DNA of 64,000 bases from Streptomyces sp. Q6 (GTDB lineage Bacteria; Actinomycetota; Actinomycetes; Streptomycetales; Streptomycetaceae), in assembly GCF_036967205.1 (NCBI RefSeq), contig NZ_CP146022.1:3596001-3660000 (forward strand). Reading direction: 5' to 3'. The notes below the pieces were generated by a model. It was not told the origin of the DNA. It did not search any database and was given only the letters and a program-made list of their open reading frames with translations. The first letter of the stretch is position 1. Each line of letters opens with the position of its first letter. Shown piece after piece: positions 8,012 to 16,663 of the stretch. A program made the position numbers and the translations under genes.

Positions 8012-9517
8012 TTGTCCCGCACCGCCAGCGACACAGCGCCCGCCGCGGAAGAACCGCCGCCCGGCGACGATACGGCCTTCTTCGGCCAGCCGCGCGGCCT
8101 GCTCACGCTCTCCGGCCTGGAGGTCTGGGAACGCTTCTCGTTCCTGGGCATGCAGGCCATCCTCGTCCTGTACTTCGCGGACACCGTCGCGCACGGCGGC
8201 ATGGGCATGGACCCCGGCACCGCCGCGTCGGTCTCGGCCGCGTACGGCACGCTGGTGTACCTGGTCTCGGTCGCCGGAGGCTGGCTCGCCGACCGGATCC
8301 TCGGCTCGTACCGGGCGGTCCTGTGGGGCGGCATCCTCATCGCCTGCGGCCACTACTCCATGGCGGTGCCGACCGCGACCATGACCTGGGTGGGGCTCGG
8401 CCTGATCAGCGCCGGTACGGGCCTGCTGAAGCCGAACGTGGCCTCGATGGTCGGCAAGCTCTACCGCACCGAGGACGAGCGCCGCGACGCCGGCTTCGCG
8501 CTGTACTACATGGGCATCAACATCGGCGCCTTCGCCGGTCCGCTGATCACCGGCTGGCTGGGCGACCACAAGGGCTGGCACTGGGGCTTCTCGGCGGCCG
8601 CGATCGGCATGACCTTCGGCCTGATCCAGTACGTCGCCGGGCGGCGTCACCTGGCCGGGCGCAAGCACGCCGCCGAGTACGCGCTGCCGCCCGAGGGGAT
8701 GCGCCGCGCGGTCCGGATGATGATCGTCGGCGCGATCGTGGTGGCGGCGCTCGCGGTGCTCCTGGCCTCCGCGGGCTGGCTGACCATGGACCGCTTCGTG
8801 GACGTCCTGACGATCATCTCGGTGATCGCTCCGGTCGTGTACTTCGTGGTGATGTTCCGCAGCCCGCGGGTCACGGCGGAGGAACGCGGCCGCCTGCGGC
8901 CGTACCTCGTCCTGTTCGTCGCGTCCGTGGCCTTCAACTTCATCCTCTTCCAGGCCTACTCGACGATGATGCTGCTGGCCTCCACGAACGCCGAGACGAC
9001 CATCCTCGGCTTCCACTTCCCCGCCAGCTGGTACGCCTCCGCGCTCGGCGCCTTCGAGGTCGCTCTGGCGCCCGTGGTGGCGGGCCTGTGGGCGCGGATG
9101 GGCCCACGCCAGCCGCACGCCTCCAACAAGATCGCCATCGGCGTGATCCTGGGCGGTCTGTCGTTCCTGCTGATGGTGATCCCGACGTCCGGCCACAGCG
9201 GCGACACGTACAAGATGGCGGCCTGGTGGATCGTCGGCTCGTACCTGCTGCTCGGGCTCGGCGACGTCCTCCTGGAGACGTCGGGCATGTCCGCGACGAC
9301 CAAGCTCGCCCCGAAGGCCTTCGCCAGCCAGACCATGTCGCTGTGGTTCCTGTCGCTCGCCCTCGCGAACGGCATCCAGGCCCAGACCGTGAAGCTCTAC
9401 GGCGAGGTCTCGAACCCCGCGTACTTCGGCGTGAACGGTGCCATCGCCGTCGCCGTCGGTGTCGCCGTCATCGCCCTGGCGCCGTGGTTGCGGCGCACCA
9501 TGCACCCCGTTCACTGA
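8012..9517 (+). CDS. POT/PTR-family peptide MFS transporter
   Basis: A 501-residue proton-coupled oligopeptide transporter. FFGQPRGLLTLSGLEVWERFSF carries the ExxERF-like family motif, and GTGLLKPNVASMVGKLY plus FALYYMGINIGAFAGPLI are the PTR2 signatures. About 12-14 spans are visible. Start is taken as TTG at 8012, with GGGAGT about 8 bp upstream; longer frames from 7826 would add a non-conserved leader. It is separated by only 9 bp from the following CocE/NonD hydrolase gene, implying one operon for uptake and intracellular cleavage of peptides or acyl-peptides. Confidence 0.92.
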   Translation: MSRTASDTAPAAEEPPPGDDTAFFGQPRGLLTLSGLEVWERFSFLGMQAILVLYFADTVAHGGMGMDPGTAASVSAAYGTLVYLVSVAGGWLADRILGSYRAVLWGGILIACGHYSMAVPTATMTWVGLGLISAGTGLLKPNVASMVGKLYRTEDERRDAGFALYYMGINIGAFAGPLITGWLGDHKGWHWGFSAAAIGMTFGLIQYVAGRRHLAGRKHAAEYALPPEGMRRAVRMMIVGAIVVAALAVLLASAGWLTMDRFVDVLTIISVIAPVVYFVVMFRSPRVTAEERGRLRPYLVLFVASVAFNFILFQAYSTMMLLASTNAETTILGFHFPASWYASALGAFEVALAPVVAGLWARMGPRQPHASNKIAIGVILGGLSFLLMVIPTSGHSGDTYKMAAWWIVGSYLLLGLGDVLLETSGMSATTKLAPKAFASQTMSLWFLSLALANGIQAQTVKLYGEVSNPAYFGVNGAIAVAVGVAVIALAPWLRRTMHPVH

Positions 9518-9526
9518 GGTACTCCC

Positions 9527-11536
9527 ATGAGCCCTGCTTCCCCCCGCATCCAGACCGAGTTCCCGTACGGAACGACCCGCGAGGACATCCGCGTACCCCT
9601 CTCGGACGGAACGACGCTCTTCGCGCGCGTCTGGCGCCCGGTGACCGACGAGCCGGTCCCAGTCCTCCTCGAATACCTCCCCTACCGGCTCTCCGACTGG
9701 ACGGCGCCGCGCGACTGGCAGCGCCACCCCTGGTACGCGGGGCACGGCTACGCCTCCGTCCGCGTCGACGTGCGCGGGCACGGCAACAGCGAGGGCATGC
9801 CGGGCGACGAGTACGACGCGCAGGAGCTCGCGGACGGCGTCGAGGTCGTCCACTGGCTGGCCGAGCAGCCCTGGTCGTCCGGCAAGGTCGGCATGTTCGG
9901 CATCTCCTGGGGCGGCTTCAACTCGCTCCAGATCGCCGCGCTCGCGCCCGAGCCGCTCAAGGCGATCGTCACGGTCTGCTCCACGGACGACCGCTACGAC
10001 AACGACGTGCACTACATGGGCGGCTCCGTGCTCGCCGTGGACATGCACGCGTGGGCGGCGACCATGCTCGCGTTCGTCGCGCGCCCGCCGGACCCCCAGT
10101 TCGTGGGCGAGGAATGGCGGGAGATGTGGACGAAGCGCCTGGAGGCGGTCGATCCGTTCATCCACACCTGGCTGGGGCACCAGACGCGGGACGCGTACTG
10201 GCGGCACGGCAGCGTCTGCGAGGACTACTCGACGATCAAGGCCGGGGTGCTCGCGGTGGGCGGCTGGCACGACCCGTACCGGGACACGGTGCTGCGCCTG
10301 GTGGAACACCTCCCGGACGACCAGGTCCGCGGACTCATCGGGCCGTGGTCGCACCAGTACCCGGACCGCGGCCTGCCGCCGGGCCCCGCGATCGGCTTCC
10401 TCCAGGAGACGCTGCGCTGGTGGGACCACTGGCTGAAGGGCGACGACACCGGGGTGATGGCGGAGCCGAAGCTGCGGTCGTGGATCAGCGACTCGCACCC
10501 GCCGGCGACCGTCTACGACGAGCTGCCCGGACGCTGGGTCGGCGACCCGTCCTGGCCCTCGCCACACGTCACACCGGTCTCCTACGCCCTCCAGGGCGCG
10601 CCGGTGCTCGTCCGCTCGCCGCAGCAGACGGGCCTGGACGCGGGCCGCTTCTTCCCGTTCGGCAACGACGGCGACCTGCCGCCCGACCAGCGCGACGAGG
10701 ACGCGAAGTCGGCGTGCTTCGAGTTCGAAGTACCGCAGGACGTACGGGTGTTGGGGCGCCCCAAGGTGACCCTGCGGATCACGTCGAACGTGCCGCGCGG
10801 GCAGGCCGTGGCACGGGTGTGCGACGTGGCGCCGGACGGCTCCTCCACCCTGGTCACCCGTGGCGTGCTCAACCTCTCGTCGCGGCACGGCCGTTCGGCG
10901 AGCGTGCCGTGGGTGCCGGGGACGACCGAGGACGTCACGTTCGAGCTGAACGGCATCGGCCACACCTTCCCCGCCGGCCACCGCATCCGGCTCGCCGTGT
11001 CGTCGGCGTACTGGCCGTGGATCTGGCCCCAGCCGGGATCGCAGGCGGGCTTCACGCTGGCCCCGGTCGGCAGCTCCCTCGAACTGCCGGTCCGCTCCGG
11101 CGACCTGGGCGGCGCCGTCTCCTTCGACACCCCGGAGCAGTCGGAACCCCTCGGCGTCGTCCACCCGGCCTCCCTGGACGAGCAGCGGCCCGAACGCCTC
11201 GTCGTACGGGACGTCGCGAAGGGCGAGTGGAAGCTGGAGGTCGACCCGCGCTACGGCGGCACGCGCGTCTACCCGGACGGCCTGGAGTTCACCGAGGACG
11301 CCCTGGAGACGTACGTCATCGACGAGAACGACCCGCTCTCCGCCCGCACCCGATCGGACTGGTCGATCCGCCTGCACCGCCCCGAACTGGCCTGGGACGC
11401 GACGGTCGAGACCCGCTCCGAGATCTCCTGCACGGACCGGGAGTTCCTGACCTCTAGCGAGGTGGTGTGCCGGGACGGCGGCGAGGTGGTGTTCCACCGG
11501 ACGTGGGAGCGGCGGATTCCGCGGACGGCGGGGTGA
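9527..11536 (+). CDS. CocE/NonD-family serine hydrolase (X-Pro dipeptidyl-peptidase-like)
   Basis: A 669-residue protein with an alpha/beta-hydrolase domain (about 1-320) and a C-terminal jelly-roll (about 340-560) typical of the S15/CocE/NonD family. The nucleophile is Ser127 in GMFGISWGGFNS; candidate acid and base lie in GGWHDPYRD and GPWSHQYP. Family members cleave acyl esters or X-Pro dipeptides. There is no signal peptide, so it is cytoplasmic. Tight linkage to the POT transporter suggests that its substrate is an imported peptide. About 100 extra C-terminal residues beyond the usual family length form a separate region (about 560-669). Confidence 0.92.
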   Translation: MSPASPRIQTEFPYGTTREDIRVPLSDGTTLFARVWRPVTDEPVPVLLEYLPYRLSDWTAPRDWQRHPWYAGHGYASVRVDVRGHGNSEGMPGDEYDAQELADGVEVVHWLAEQPWSSGKVGMFGISWGGFNSLQIAALAPEPLKAIVTVCSTDDRYDNDVHYMGGSVLAVDMHAWAATMLAFVARPPDPQFVGEEWREMWTKRLEAVDPFIHTWLGHQTRDAYWRHGSVCEDYSTIKAGVLAVGGWHDPYRDTVLRLVEHLPDDQVRGLIGPWSHQYPDRGLPPGPAIGFLQETLRWWDHWLKGDDTGVMAEPKLRSWISDSHPPATVYDELPGRWVGDPSWPSPHVTPVSYALQGAPVLVRSPQQTGLDAGRFFPFGNDGDLPPDQRDEDAKSACFEFEVPQDVRVLGRPKVTLRITSNVPRGQAVARVCDVAPDGSSTLVTRGVLNLSSRHGRSASVPWVPGTTEDVTFELNGIGHTFPAGHRIRLAVSSAYWPWIWPQPGSQAGFTLAPVGSSLELPVRSGDLGGAVSFDTPEQSEPLGVVHPASLDEQRPERLVVRDVAKGEWKLEVDPRYGGTRVYPDGLEFTEDALETYVIDENDPLSARTRSDWSIRLHRPELAWDATVETRSEISCTDREFLTSSEVVCRDGGEVVFHRTWERRIPRTAG

Positions 11537-11538
11537 AG

Positions 11539-11618
11539 CGGAGCTCGCGGGGTGCGGCGAGGTGAGACGGAGCTCGTGGGGTGCGGCGGGCTCGGAGCCG
11601 TCACCTCACCCCGCGAGC
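11539..11618. repeat. Direct repeat plus 12-bp inverted repeat between convergent genes
   Basis: A 21-bp unit starting CGGAGCTCG occurs at 11539-11559 and again at 11568-11588 (one mismatch). The arm GCTCGCGGGGTG (11543-11554) is perfectly complementary to CACCCCGCGAGC (11607-11618). The stem would terminate transcription of both the CocE gene and the convergent HAD gene, whose last codons it overlaps. Confidence 0.65.
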
Positions 11619-12406
11619 CGCTCCAGCACCACCGCCACCCCGTCCTCCTCGTTCGACGTGGTCACCTCGTCGGCGAGGGACTTCAGTTCGGGGTGGGCGT
11701 TGGCCATCGCCACGCCGCGGGCCGCCCACGCGAACATCGGGACGTCATTGGGCATGTCGCCGAAGGCGATCGTGTCGGCGGGGCCCGCGCCGAGGCGTTC
11801 GGCGGCCAGTTCGAGGCCCGTCGCCTTGGTGACGCCGCGCGGCTGGAGTTCGACGGTGCCGGGGCCCGACATGGTGACGGTGGCGAGCGGGCCGACCGCC
11901 GCGCGGGCCACGGTCGCCAACTCGTCGTCGGACAGCGACGGGTGGCGCAGCAGCACCTTGCTGATCGGCTCGGCCCACAGTGCCGCGCGGTGGTGGACGC
12001 GGACCGCGGGGAGCGTCGGGTGCGGCATCAGATAGCCGGGCTCGATCAGCGTCAGGCCCTCCACCCCGTCCTGGTCGACAGCCGCGTACACCTGCCCGAC
12101 CTCCGCCTCGATCTTCCCGAGCGCCTGCTCGGCCAGCTCCCGGTCCAGGGTGAGCGACCACAGCAGGCGGTCGGACACGGCGTCGTAGAGCTGCGCCCCC
12201 TGCGCGCACACGGCGAGGCCGCCGCCGAGGTCGTCGAGGAGCGGCTTGACGCGCGGCGCGGGCCTGCCCGTCACCACGATGTGCCGGGCCCCGGTCGCGG
12301 CGGCGCGGGCGAGAGCGGCGCGGGTCCGGTCGGAGACCGTGTCGTCGCCGCGCAGCAGCGTTCCGTCCAGGTCAGTGGCGATGAGTGCATATGCGGGTGC
12401 GGCCAT
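11606..12406 (-). CDS. Cof-type HAD-superfamily phosphatase
   Basis: A 266-residue HAD IIB hydrolase. Motif I is DLDGTLLRGDD starting at about residue 10, motif II lies in HIVVTGRPAPR, the C2B cap fills the middle, and motif III/IV is IAFGDMPNDVPMFAWA near residue 210. Such enzymes dephosphorylate sugar phosphates, FMN or pyridoxal phosphate; the substrate is not decided by sequence. The ATG at 12406 starts immediately before the conserved first strand (YALIATDLDG), so an upstream in-frame ATG at 12496 is rejected. Confidence 0.9.
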   Translation of the reverse strand: MAAPAYALIATDLDGTLLRGDDTVSDRTRAALARAAATGARHIVVTGRPAPRVKPLLDDLGGGLAVCAQGAQLYDAVSDRLLWSLTLDRELAEQALGKIEAEVGQVYAAVDQDGVEGLTLIEPGYLMPHPTLPAVRVHHRAALWAEPISKVLLRHPSLSDDELATVARAAVGPLATVTMSGPGTVELQPRGVTKATGLELAAERLGAGPADTIAFGDMPNDVPMFAWAARGVAMANAHPELKSLADEVTTSNEEDGVAVVLERLAG

Positions 12407-12524
12407 GATCCGAAGAATACGGACCAGCAGCCCCAACGACCCGTCGAGTACCGGCCGCCCTGGGCCGTATGCCCTGTCGGGACCGGACGGCGTCATCTCT
12501 TCGGGCTAAGCGGAGCCCAACCAC

Positions 12525-12567
12525 GGGCCCCCGGGCGGCAGTTGTAGTAGACCGCCCCCGGGAGCCC
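12525..12567 (-). terminator. Terminator after the flavin monooxygenase
   Basis: GGGCCCCCGGGCGG (12525-12538) pairs with the stretch at 12552-12567 with one mismatch and a small bulge; loop of 13 nt. It begins 17 nt downstream of the monooxygenase stop on the minus strand. Confidence 0.6.
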
Positions 12568-12583
12568 TCCCAGCCTCGTCCGG

Positions 12584-13786
12584 CTAGCCGTGCGCGGCCG
12601 CGAGGTGGCGGGCCAGCCGCGGGGACGCGAACTCCGTCCCGCACACGAACCGCATCACCGGGCCGTACGAGGAACCGCCGAGCATCCCCGTGAAGTACAG
12701 ACCGGGGATCGACGAGACATAGCCCGCGCCGAGCCGCGGCGTGCCCCGGCTGGTGGCGAGCCGGGCGCGCAGGCCGTCGCCGAGGAACGGCATCGCGGCC
12801 AGGTCGACCCGGTATCCGGTCGCCGCGATGACATGGTCGCCGCCGATCTCCGCGAGCCGGTCGCCGTGCGTGCGTACGGTCAGGACGGGCGCCCCGTCCG
12901 TCACCGTCACACGCTCCACGGCGGCGACCTCGCGCACCGCCACCTTCCCCTCGAAGCGCTCCTTCAGCCACCACGCGCCGAGCGGACCGAGCACCCGCTT
13001 CACGAGGAAGTGCCGTGCCTGCGGCGGCAGTTGGCGGTACTGGTGCGGGTAGTACGTGAACGCGTACAGCGACCACGCGTTGCCGAACGGGGTCTCGGGG
13101 CGGAACCTCGGCTGGTTCCACGGCGGCGCCCCGAAGCGGACCCGGCCCTTGCCGCGCGAGACGACCCGTACGCTCGCGCCCGCCTCCGCCGCGAGGGCCG
13201 CCGTCTCCAGCGCGGACTGCCCCGCGCCGACCACGATCAGCTCCTTGCCCGCGAACCGGGACAGGTCGTGGTGCTGGGCGCTGTGCGAGAGCGGACCCGT
13301 CGCAGTGGGCCCGTCGGGGACCGCGGCGGCGAACTCGCGCGGCAGGTGCTCCAGACCGGACAGCCCCGTGGCGACGACGACGGCGCGGGCCGTGAACTGC
13401 TCCCCCGAGTCCAGCTTCAGCTCGAAGCCCGCCGCGCCGCGCCGGTCCACGGACACCACGCGTACGCGCTCCAGCTCGGGCACCAGCTTCTGCTGGAACC
13501 AGTCGCCGTACGCCACGAACGTCTCGGCGGAGATCAGGTCCTCGTCCGTGACCAGACGGTCGATGCCGGCGGCGTCGCAGTAGTCGGCGAGCCGGTGGCC
13601 GCGCTGCGGTGCGTCGATGCTCGACGCGGACGGGACGGACTTGAGGATCATTCCCTCGGGCATGTGCGAGCGCCAGCTCACCATGGGTTCCCCGAAGACC
13701 CGTACGGGAATGCCGCGGGCCCGAAGGTGCGCGGCGGTGGACAGGCCGTAAGGGCCCGCTCCGATGACAGCGACAGGATGGATCAC
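12584..13786 (-). CDS. FAD-dependent oxidoreductase, flavin-containing monooxygenase-like
   Basis: A 400-residue two-dinucleotide-fold protein. FAD-binding GAGPYGLS is at residues 9-16 and the NAD(P)-binding motif VVGAGQSALETA is near 190. The DHVIAATGYRVDLAAMPFL block near 320 is the conserved ATG-containing motif of FMO/Baeyer-Villiger/N-hydroxylase relatives. It probably uses NADPH and oxygen to hydroxylate a small molecule. It lies 55 bp downstream of the ATP-grasp gene on the same strand, so both may act on one metabolite. The exact FMO fingerprint (FxGxxxHxxxY) is not evident, so simple oxidoreductase activity remains possible. Confidence 0.87.
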   Translation of the reverse strand: MIHPVAVIGAGPYGLSTAAHLRARGIPVRVFGEPMVSWRSHMPEGMILKSVPSASSIDAPQRGHRLADYCDAAGIDRLVTDEDLISAETFVAYGDWFQQKLVPELERVRVVSVDRRGAAGFELKLDSGEQFTARAVVVATGLSGLEHLPREFAAAVPDGPTATGPLSHSAQHHDLSRFAGKELIVVGAGQSALETAALAAEAGASVRVVSRGKGRVRFGAPPWNQPRFRPETPFGNAWSLYAFTYYPHQYRQLPPQARHFLVKRVLGPLGAWWLKERFEGKVAVREVAAVERVTVTDGAPVLTVRTHGDRLAEIGGDHVIAATGYRVDLAAMPFLGDGLRARLATSRGTPRLGAGYVSSIPGLYFTGMLGGSSYGPVMRFVCGTEFASPRLARHLAAAHG

Positions 13787-13841
13787 GAAGTCCCTCCCCA
13801 GGACGACGCAGCGTCAATACTCCGTGCGCGTCCGGGCATCC

Positions 13842-15134
13842 TCAGACGCCCGGACCCGACGTGCTGCCGCGGCGGTTGGTCTGCCACAGCTGGTACAGAT
13901 GCTTGGCACCCGGCCGTACGAATCGGGCGAGCATCGTGAAGAACGGCCGTGGATCGTCGGCCGCCCACCACGCCAGCTCCGTACCGCTCGCGCGGGACGG
14001 GGCGTGCGGGGTCGTGTATCCGCTGCGCCGATAGGCGAGCAGGGCCGGCAGGTCGATGTTCTCCACCACGTACCGGTGTCCCGCCCGCTGTTCCCCCTCC
14101 GGGACGGCGCGGCCGGTCAGATCCAGGTGCAGGGCTCGGACGACGTCGATGCCCGCCTCGTTCTCGAAGAGGCGGAACTGGGCGCCCATCCGCGGATTGA
14201 AGTCGAGGAGCTTGTACTGTCCGTCGCGCCGGTCGAAGCGCAGATCGAGGTCGATGACTCCGCTGAACCCGGTCTGCTTGATGAAACGCGCGGCGAGGTC
14301 CGCGAGTTCCGGATTGTCCACGACGTACGCGTTCGCCGTCATGCCCGCGTGCGGGGGCCAGGAGCGGACCTTGACCCCGGTGAACATCGCGCGGGGCGTG
14401 GAGTCCCGGTCGAAGTAGGAGTGCACGATCCAGTCCTCGGCCTGCTCGCGCGGCAGGTACTCCTGGAGGATCACGCCGGGCTTCTCGCCCCAGCCGCGGG
14501 CGAGTTGACGCAGTCCGTTCGCGGTGGCGATCCTCGTCGTCCCGTTCACGGCGGGGTGCGAGCGGCGGGTGAACGCCTCCCGGTTCTTCGCCACCACCGG
14601 GAAGCGCGCCTTCTCGGCGAACTCCTCGATGTCCGCGTACGACTGCGGGAACGCGGCCGCCGGCGAGGGGATGCCGTGCTCCACGCACAGCTCGTGCAAC
14701 CCCTGCTTGCTGGCGAGACGGCGCGGCAACTCCCGCTCCACGCGCGGGAACAGATACCCGGCGTCGGCCAGCGGGTCCTGGTGCTCGGCGATCAGGACGG
14801 CCGCTTCCTCGTCCGTCGGGATCATCACCGTGGGCCGGCCGATCCGGCGCGCGATCCGCACCAGCCCCTCGACGAGCCGCTCCGGCTCCTCCGCCCCGGT
14901 GGTCCGCCAGGGGAAGGCGCCGCGCAGATAGCGGGAGGCCGCCGCGGGTGTGTACCGGTCCTCGGTGATCGCGTACATGGGCACCCCGAGCCTGCCCAGG
15001 CTGCGGATGGCTCCGACGCCTCCGTGGTGCAGCGGATAGTCACCGAACTTCACGATGAGGCCCGGCACGTCCCGGTCCACGGCGAATGGCACACGTTCGG
15101 TACCGCTCCGCGCATTACCGGCACTCCTGGCCAC
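13842..15134 (-). CDS. ATP-grasp carboxylate-amine ligase-like protein
   Basis: A 430-residue protein of the ATP-grasp superfamily. An N-terminal segment with GGVGAIRSLGRLGVPMYAI resembles the pre-ATP-grasp fold, FPVVAKNREAF and PGVILQEYLP match the ATP-binding lobes, and KLLDFNPRMGAQFRLF carries the Mg-binding D-x-N-P-R. Such enzymes join a carboxylate to an amine through an acyl phosphate. The start is taken as GTG at 15134 with GGGGGGA upstream; a longer in-frame start at 15218 would add a low-complexity Gly/Ser leader. Forms an apparent operon with the flavin monooxygenase. Substrate unknown. Confidence 0.87.
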   Translation of the reverse strand: MARSAGNARSGTERVPFAVDRDVPGLIVKFGDYPLHHGGVGAIRSLGRLGVPMYAITEDRYTPAAASRYLRGAFPWRTTGAEEPERLVEGLVRIARRIGRPTVMIPTDEEAAVLIAEHQDPLADAGYLFPRVERELPRRLASKQGLHELCVEHGIPSPAAAFPQSYADIEEFAEKARFPVVAKNREAFTRRSHPAVNGTTRIATANGLRQLARGWGEKPGVILQEYLPREQAEDWIVHSYFDRDSTPRAMFTGVKVRSWPPHAGMTANAYVVDNPELADLAARFIKQTGFSGVIDLDLRFDRRDGQYKLLDFNPRMGAQFRLFENEAGIDVVRALHLDLTGRAVPEGEQRAGHRYVVENIDLPALLAYRRSGYTTPHAPSRASGTELAWWAADDPRPFFTMLARFVRPGAKHLYQLWQTNRRGSTSGPGV

Positions 15135-15325
15135 GGGTCCCCCCACGCGTCCCCCATCGGACCCGGACCCACCCCGTCCGCGCCCACCGGACAATGACGC
15201 TAAGCCGGAACCCACCACTCCATCAACGGGTCATTCGGACATTGCGAACTCTTTAGGCACTGCCCCAACTGCCGTCTCCCACGTAACGTGTGGCCCACAC
15301 CGAATGGAAAGTGAGGCCCGCAGGC

Positions 15326-16594
15326 ATGGCACCCGCAGCCACCTCCGCGTCCGCGTCCGAGCCCACCAGGCTCGACCGTCCCGACCCGCTCGACCTCCCC
15401 GAAGGCGACCCCTTCGGCGCGCACAACCTTCCGTACGGCGTCTTCTCGTACGCGGACCAGGGCCCCCGGGTCGGCGTCCGCTTCGGCGACCACGTCCTGG
15501 ACGCGGGCGCGGCGGCGACGGCCCTCGGCTCCCCGTACGCGGGCCTGCTGGCCCGGCCCACCCTCAACCCCCTGCTGGCGGCGGGCCGCACGGCCTGGTC
15601 GGACGTGCGCCGCGCGCTCACCGCCTGGCTGACGGTCCCGGCCCACCGCGAGACCGTGCGCCCCCATCTGCACCCGCTCGCCTCGGTCACCCTGCACCTC
15701 CCCTTCGAGGTCGCGGACTACGTCGACTTCTACGCCTCGGAGAACCACGCCTCGAACCTGGGCCGGCTCTTCCGCCCGGACGAGGAGCCGCTCAAGCCCA
15801 ACTGGAAGCATCTGCCGGTGGGTTACCACGGCCGCGCCGGCACCGTGGTCGTCTCGGGCACGGACGTGGTCCGCCCGTCGGGGCAGCGCAAGGCGCCGTC
15901 CGACCCGGCCCCGGTCTTCGGGCCGTCGGTCCGCCTCGACATCGAGACGGAGGTCGGCTACGTGGTCGGCGTCCCCTCCGCCCAGGGCACGCCGGTCCCG
16001 CTCGCCGACTACCGCGACCACGTCTTCGGGCTCTGCCTCCTCAACGACTGGTCGGCGCGCGACATCCAGAACTGGGAGACGGTGCCGCTCGGCCCGCACC
16101 TGGGCAAGTCGTTCGCCACGTCGATCTCCGCCTGGATCACGCCCCTCGACGCCCTGGACGCGGCCCGCACGGCCCCGCCGGAGCGCACCGTGCCGCTGCT
16201 CCCGTACCTCGACGACACCGCGTCGACCGACGACCCCGCGGGCTACGACCTGCACATCACGGTCTCCCTGAACGGGCACATCATCTCGGAGCCCCCCTTC
16301 TCCGGCATGTACTGGACCGGCGCCCAGATGCTGGCCCACATGACGGTCAACGGCGCGTCCCTGCGCACCGGCGACCTCTACGGCTCGGGCACCATCAGCG
16401 GCACCGAGGACAACGAGCGCGGATCGCTGATCGAGATCACCTGGAACGGCCGCGACCTCCTCGACCTCCCCACCGGCAAGCGGGGCTTCCTGGAGGACGG
16501 CGACGTGGTGACGATGACCGCGTGGGCCCCGGGCCCCGACGGCACCCGGGTGGCCCTGGGCGAGGTCACGGGCCGGATCGTCGGCGCCGTCTAG
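15326..16594 (+). CDS. fahA: Fumarylacetoacetase
   Basis: A 422-residue enzyme that hydrolyses fumarylacetoacetate to fumarate and acetoacetate in the last step of Phe/Tyr catabolism. N-terminal FGAHNLPYGVFS, DYVDFYASENHASNLGRLFRP (catalytic/metal region), VGYHGRAGTVVVSGTDVVRP and CLLNDWSARDIQNWE are all diagnostic FAH blocks. Start is placed at the ATG at 15326; a GTG at 15290 in frame is possible but adds non-conserved residues. Homogentisate dioxygenase is not in the window. It is divergent from the ATP-grasp gene across about 190 bp in which no clear promoter could be picked. Confidence 0.95.
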   Translation: MAPAATSASASEPTRLDRPDPLDLPEGDPFGAHNLPYGVFSYADQGPRVGVRFGDHVLDAGAAATALGSPYAGLLARPTLNPLLAAGRTAWSDVRRALTAWLTVPAHRETVRPHLHPLASVTLHLPFEVADYVDFYASENHASNLGRLFRPDEEPLKPNWKHLPVGYHGRAGTVVVSGTDVVRPSGQRKAPSDPAPVFGPSVRLDIETEVGYVVGVPSAQGTPVPLADYRDHVFGLCLLNDWSARDIQNWETVPLGPHLGKSFATSISAWITPLDALDAARTAPPERTVPLLPYLDDTASTDDPAGYDLHITVSLNGHIISEPPFSGMYWTGAQMLAHMTVNGASLRTGDLYGSGTISGTEDNERGSLIEITWNGRDLLDLPTGKRGFLEDGDVVTMTAWAPGPDGTRVALGEVTGRIVGAV

Positions 16595-16647
16595 CCGAAG
16601 TCCTGTCCAGCCGAAGCCCGACCGGCCGAAGTCCCGACCGGCCGAAG
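16595..16647 (+). repeat. Short tandem repeat between convergent genes
   Basis: Four copies of CCGAAG at 16595, 16611, 16626 and 16642 are embedded in a degenerate 15-16 bp tandem unit (CCGAAG followed by a C-rich tail). The array fills the gap between the fumarylacetoacetase stop and the recQ stop. Confidence 0.6.
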
Positions 16648-16663
16648 CGCCGCCCGGCCTAGG

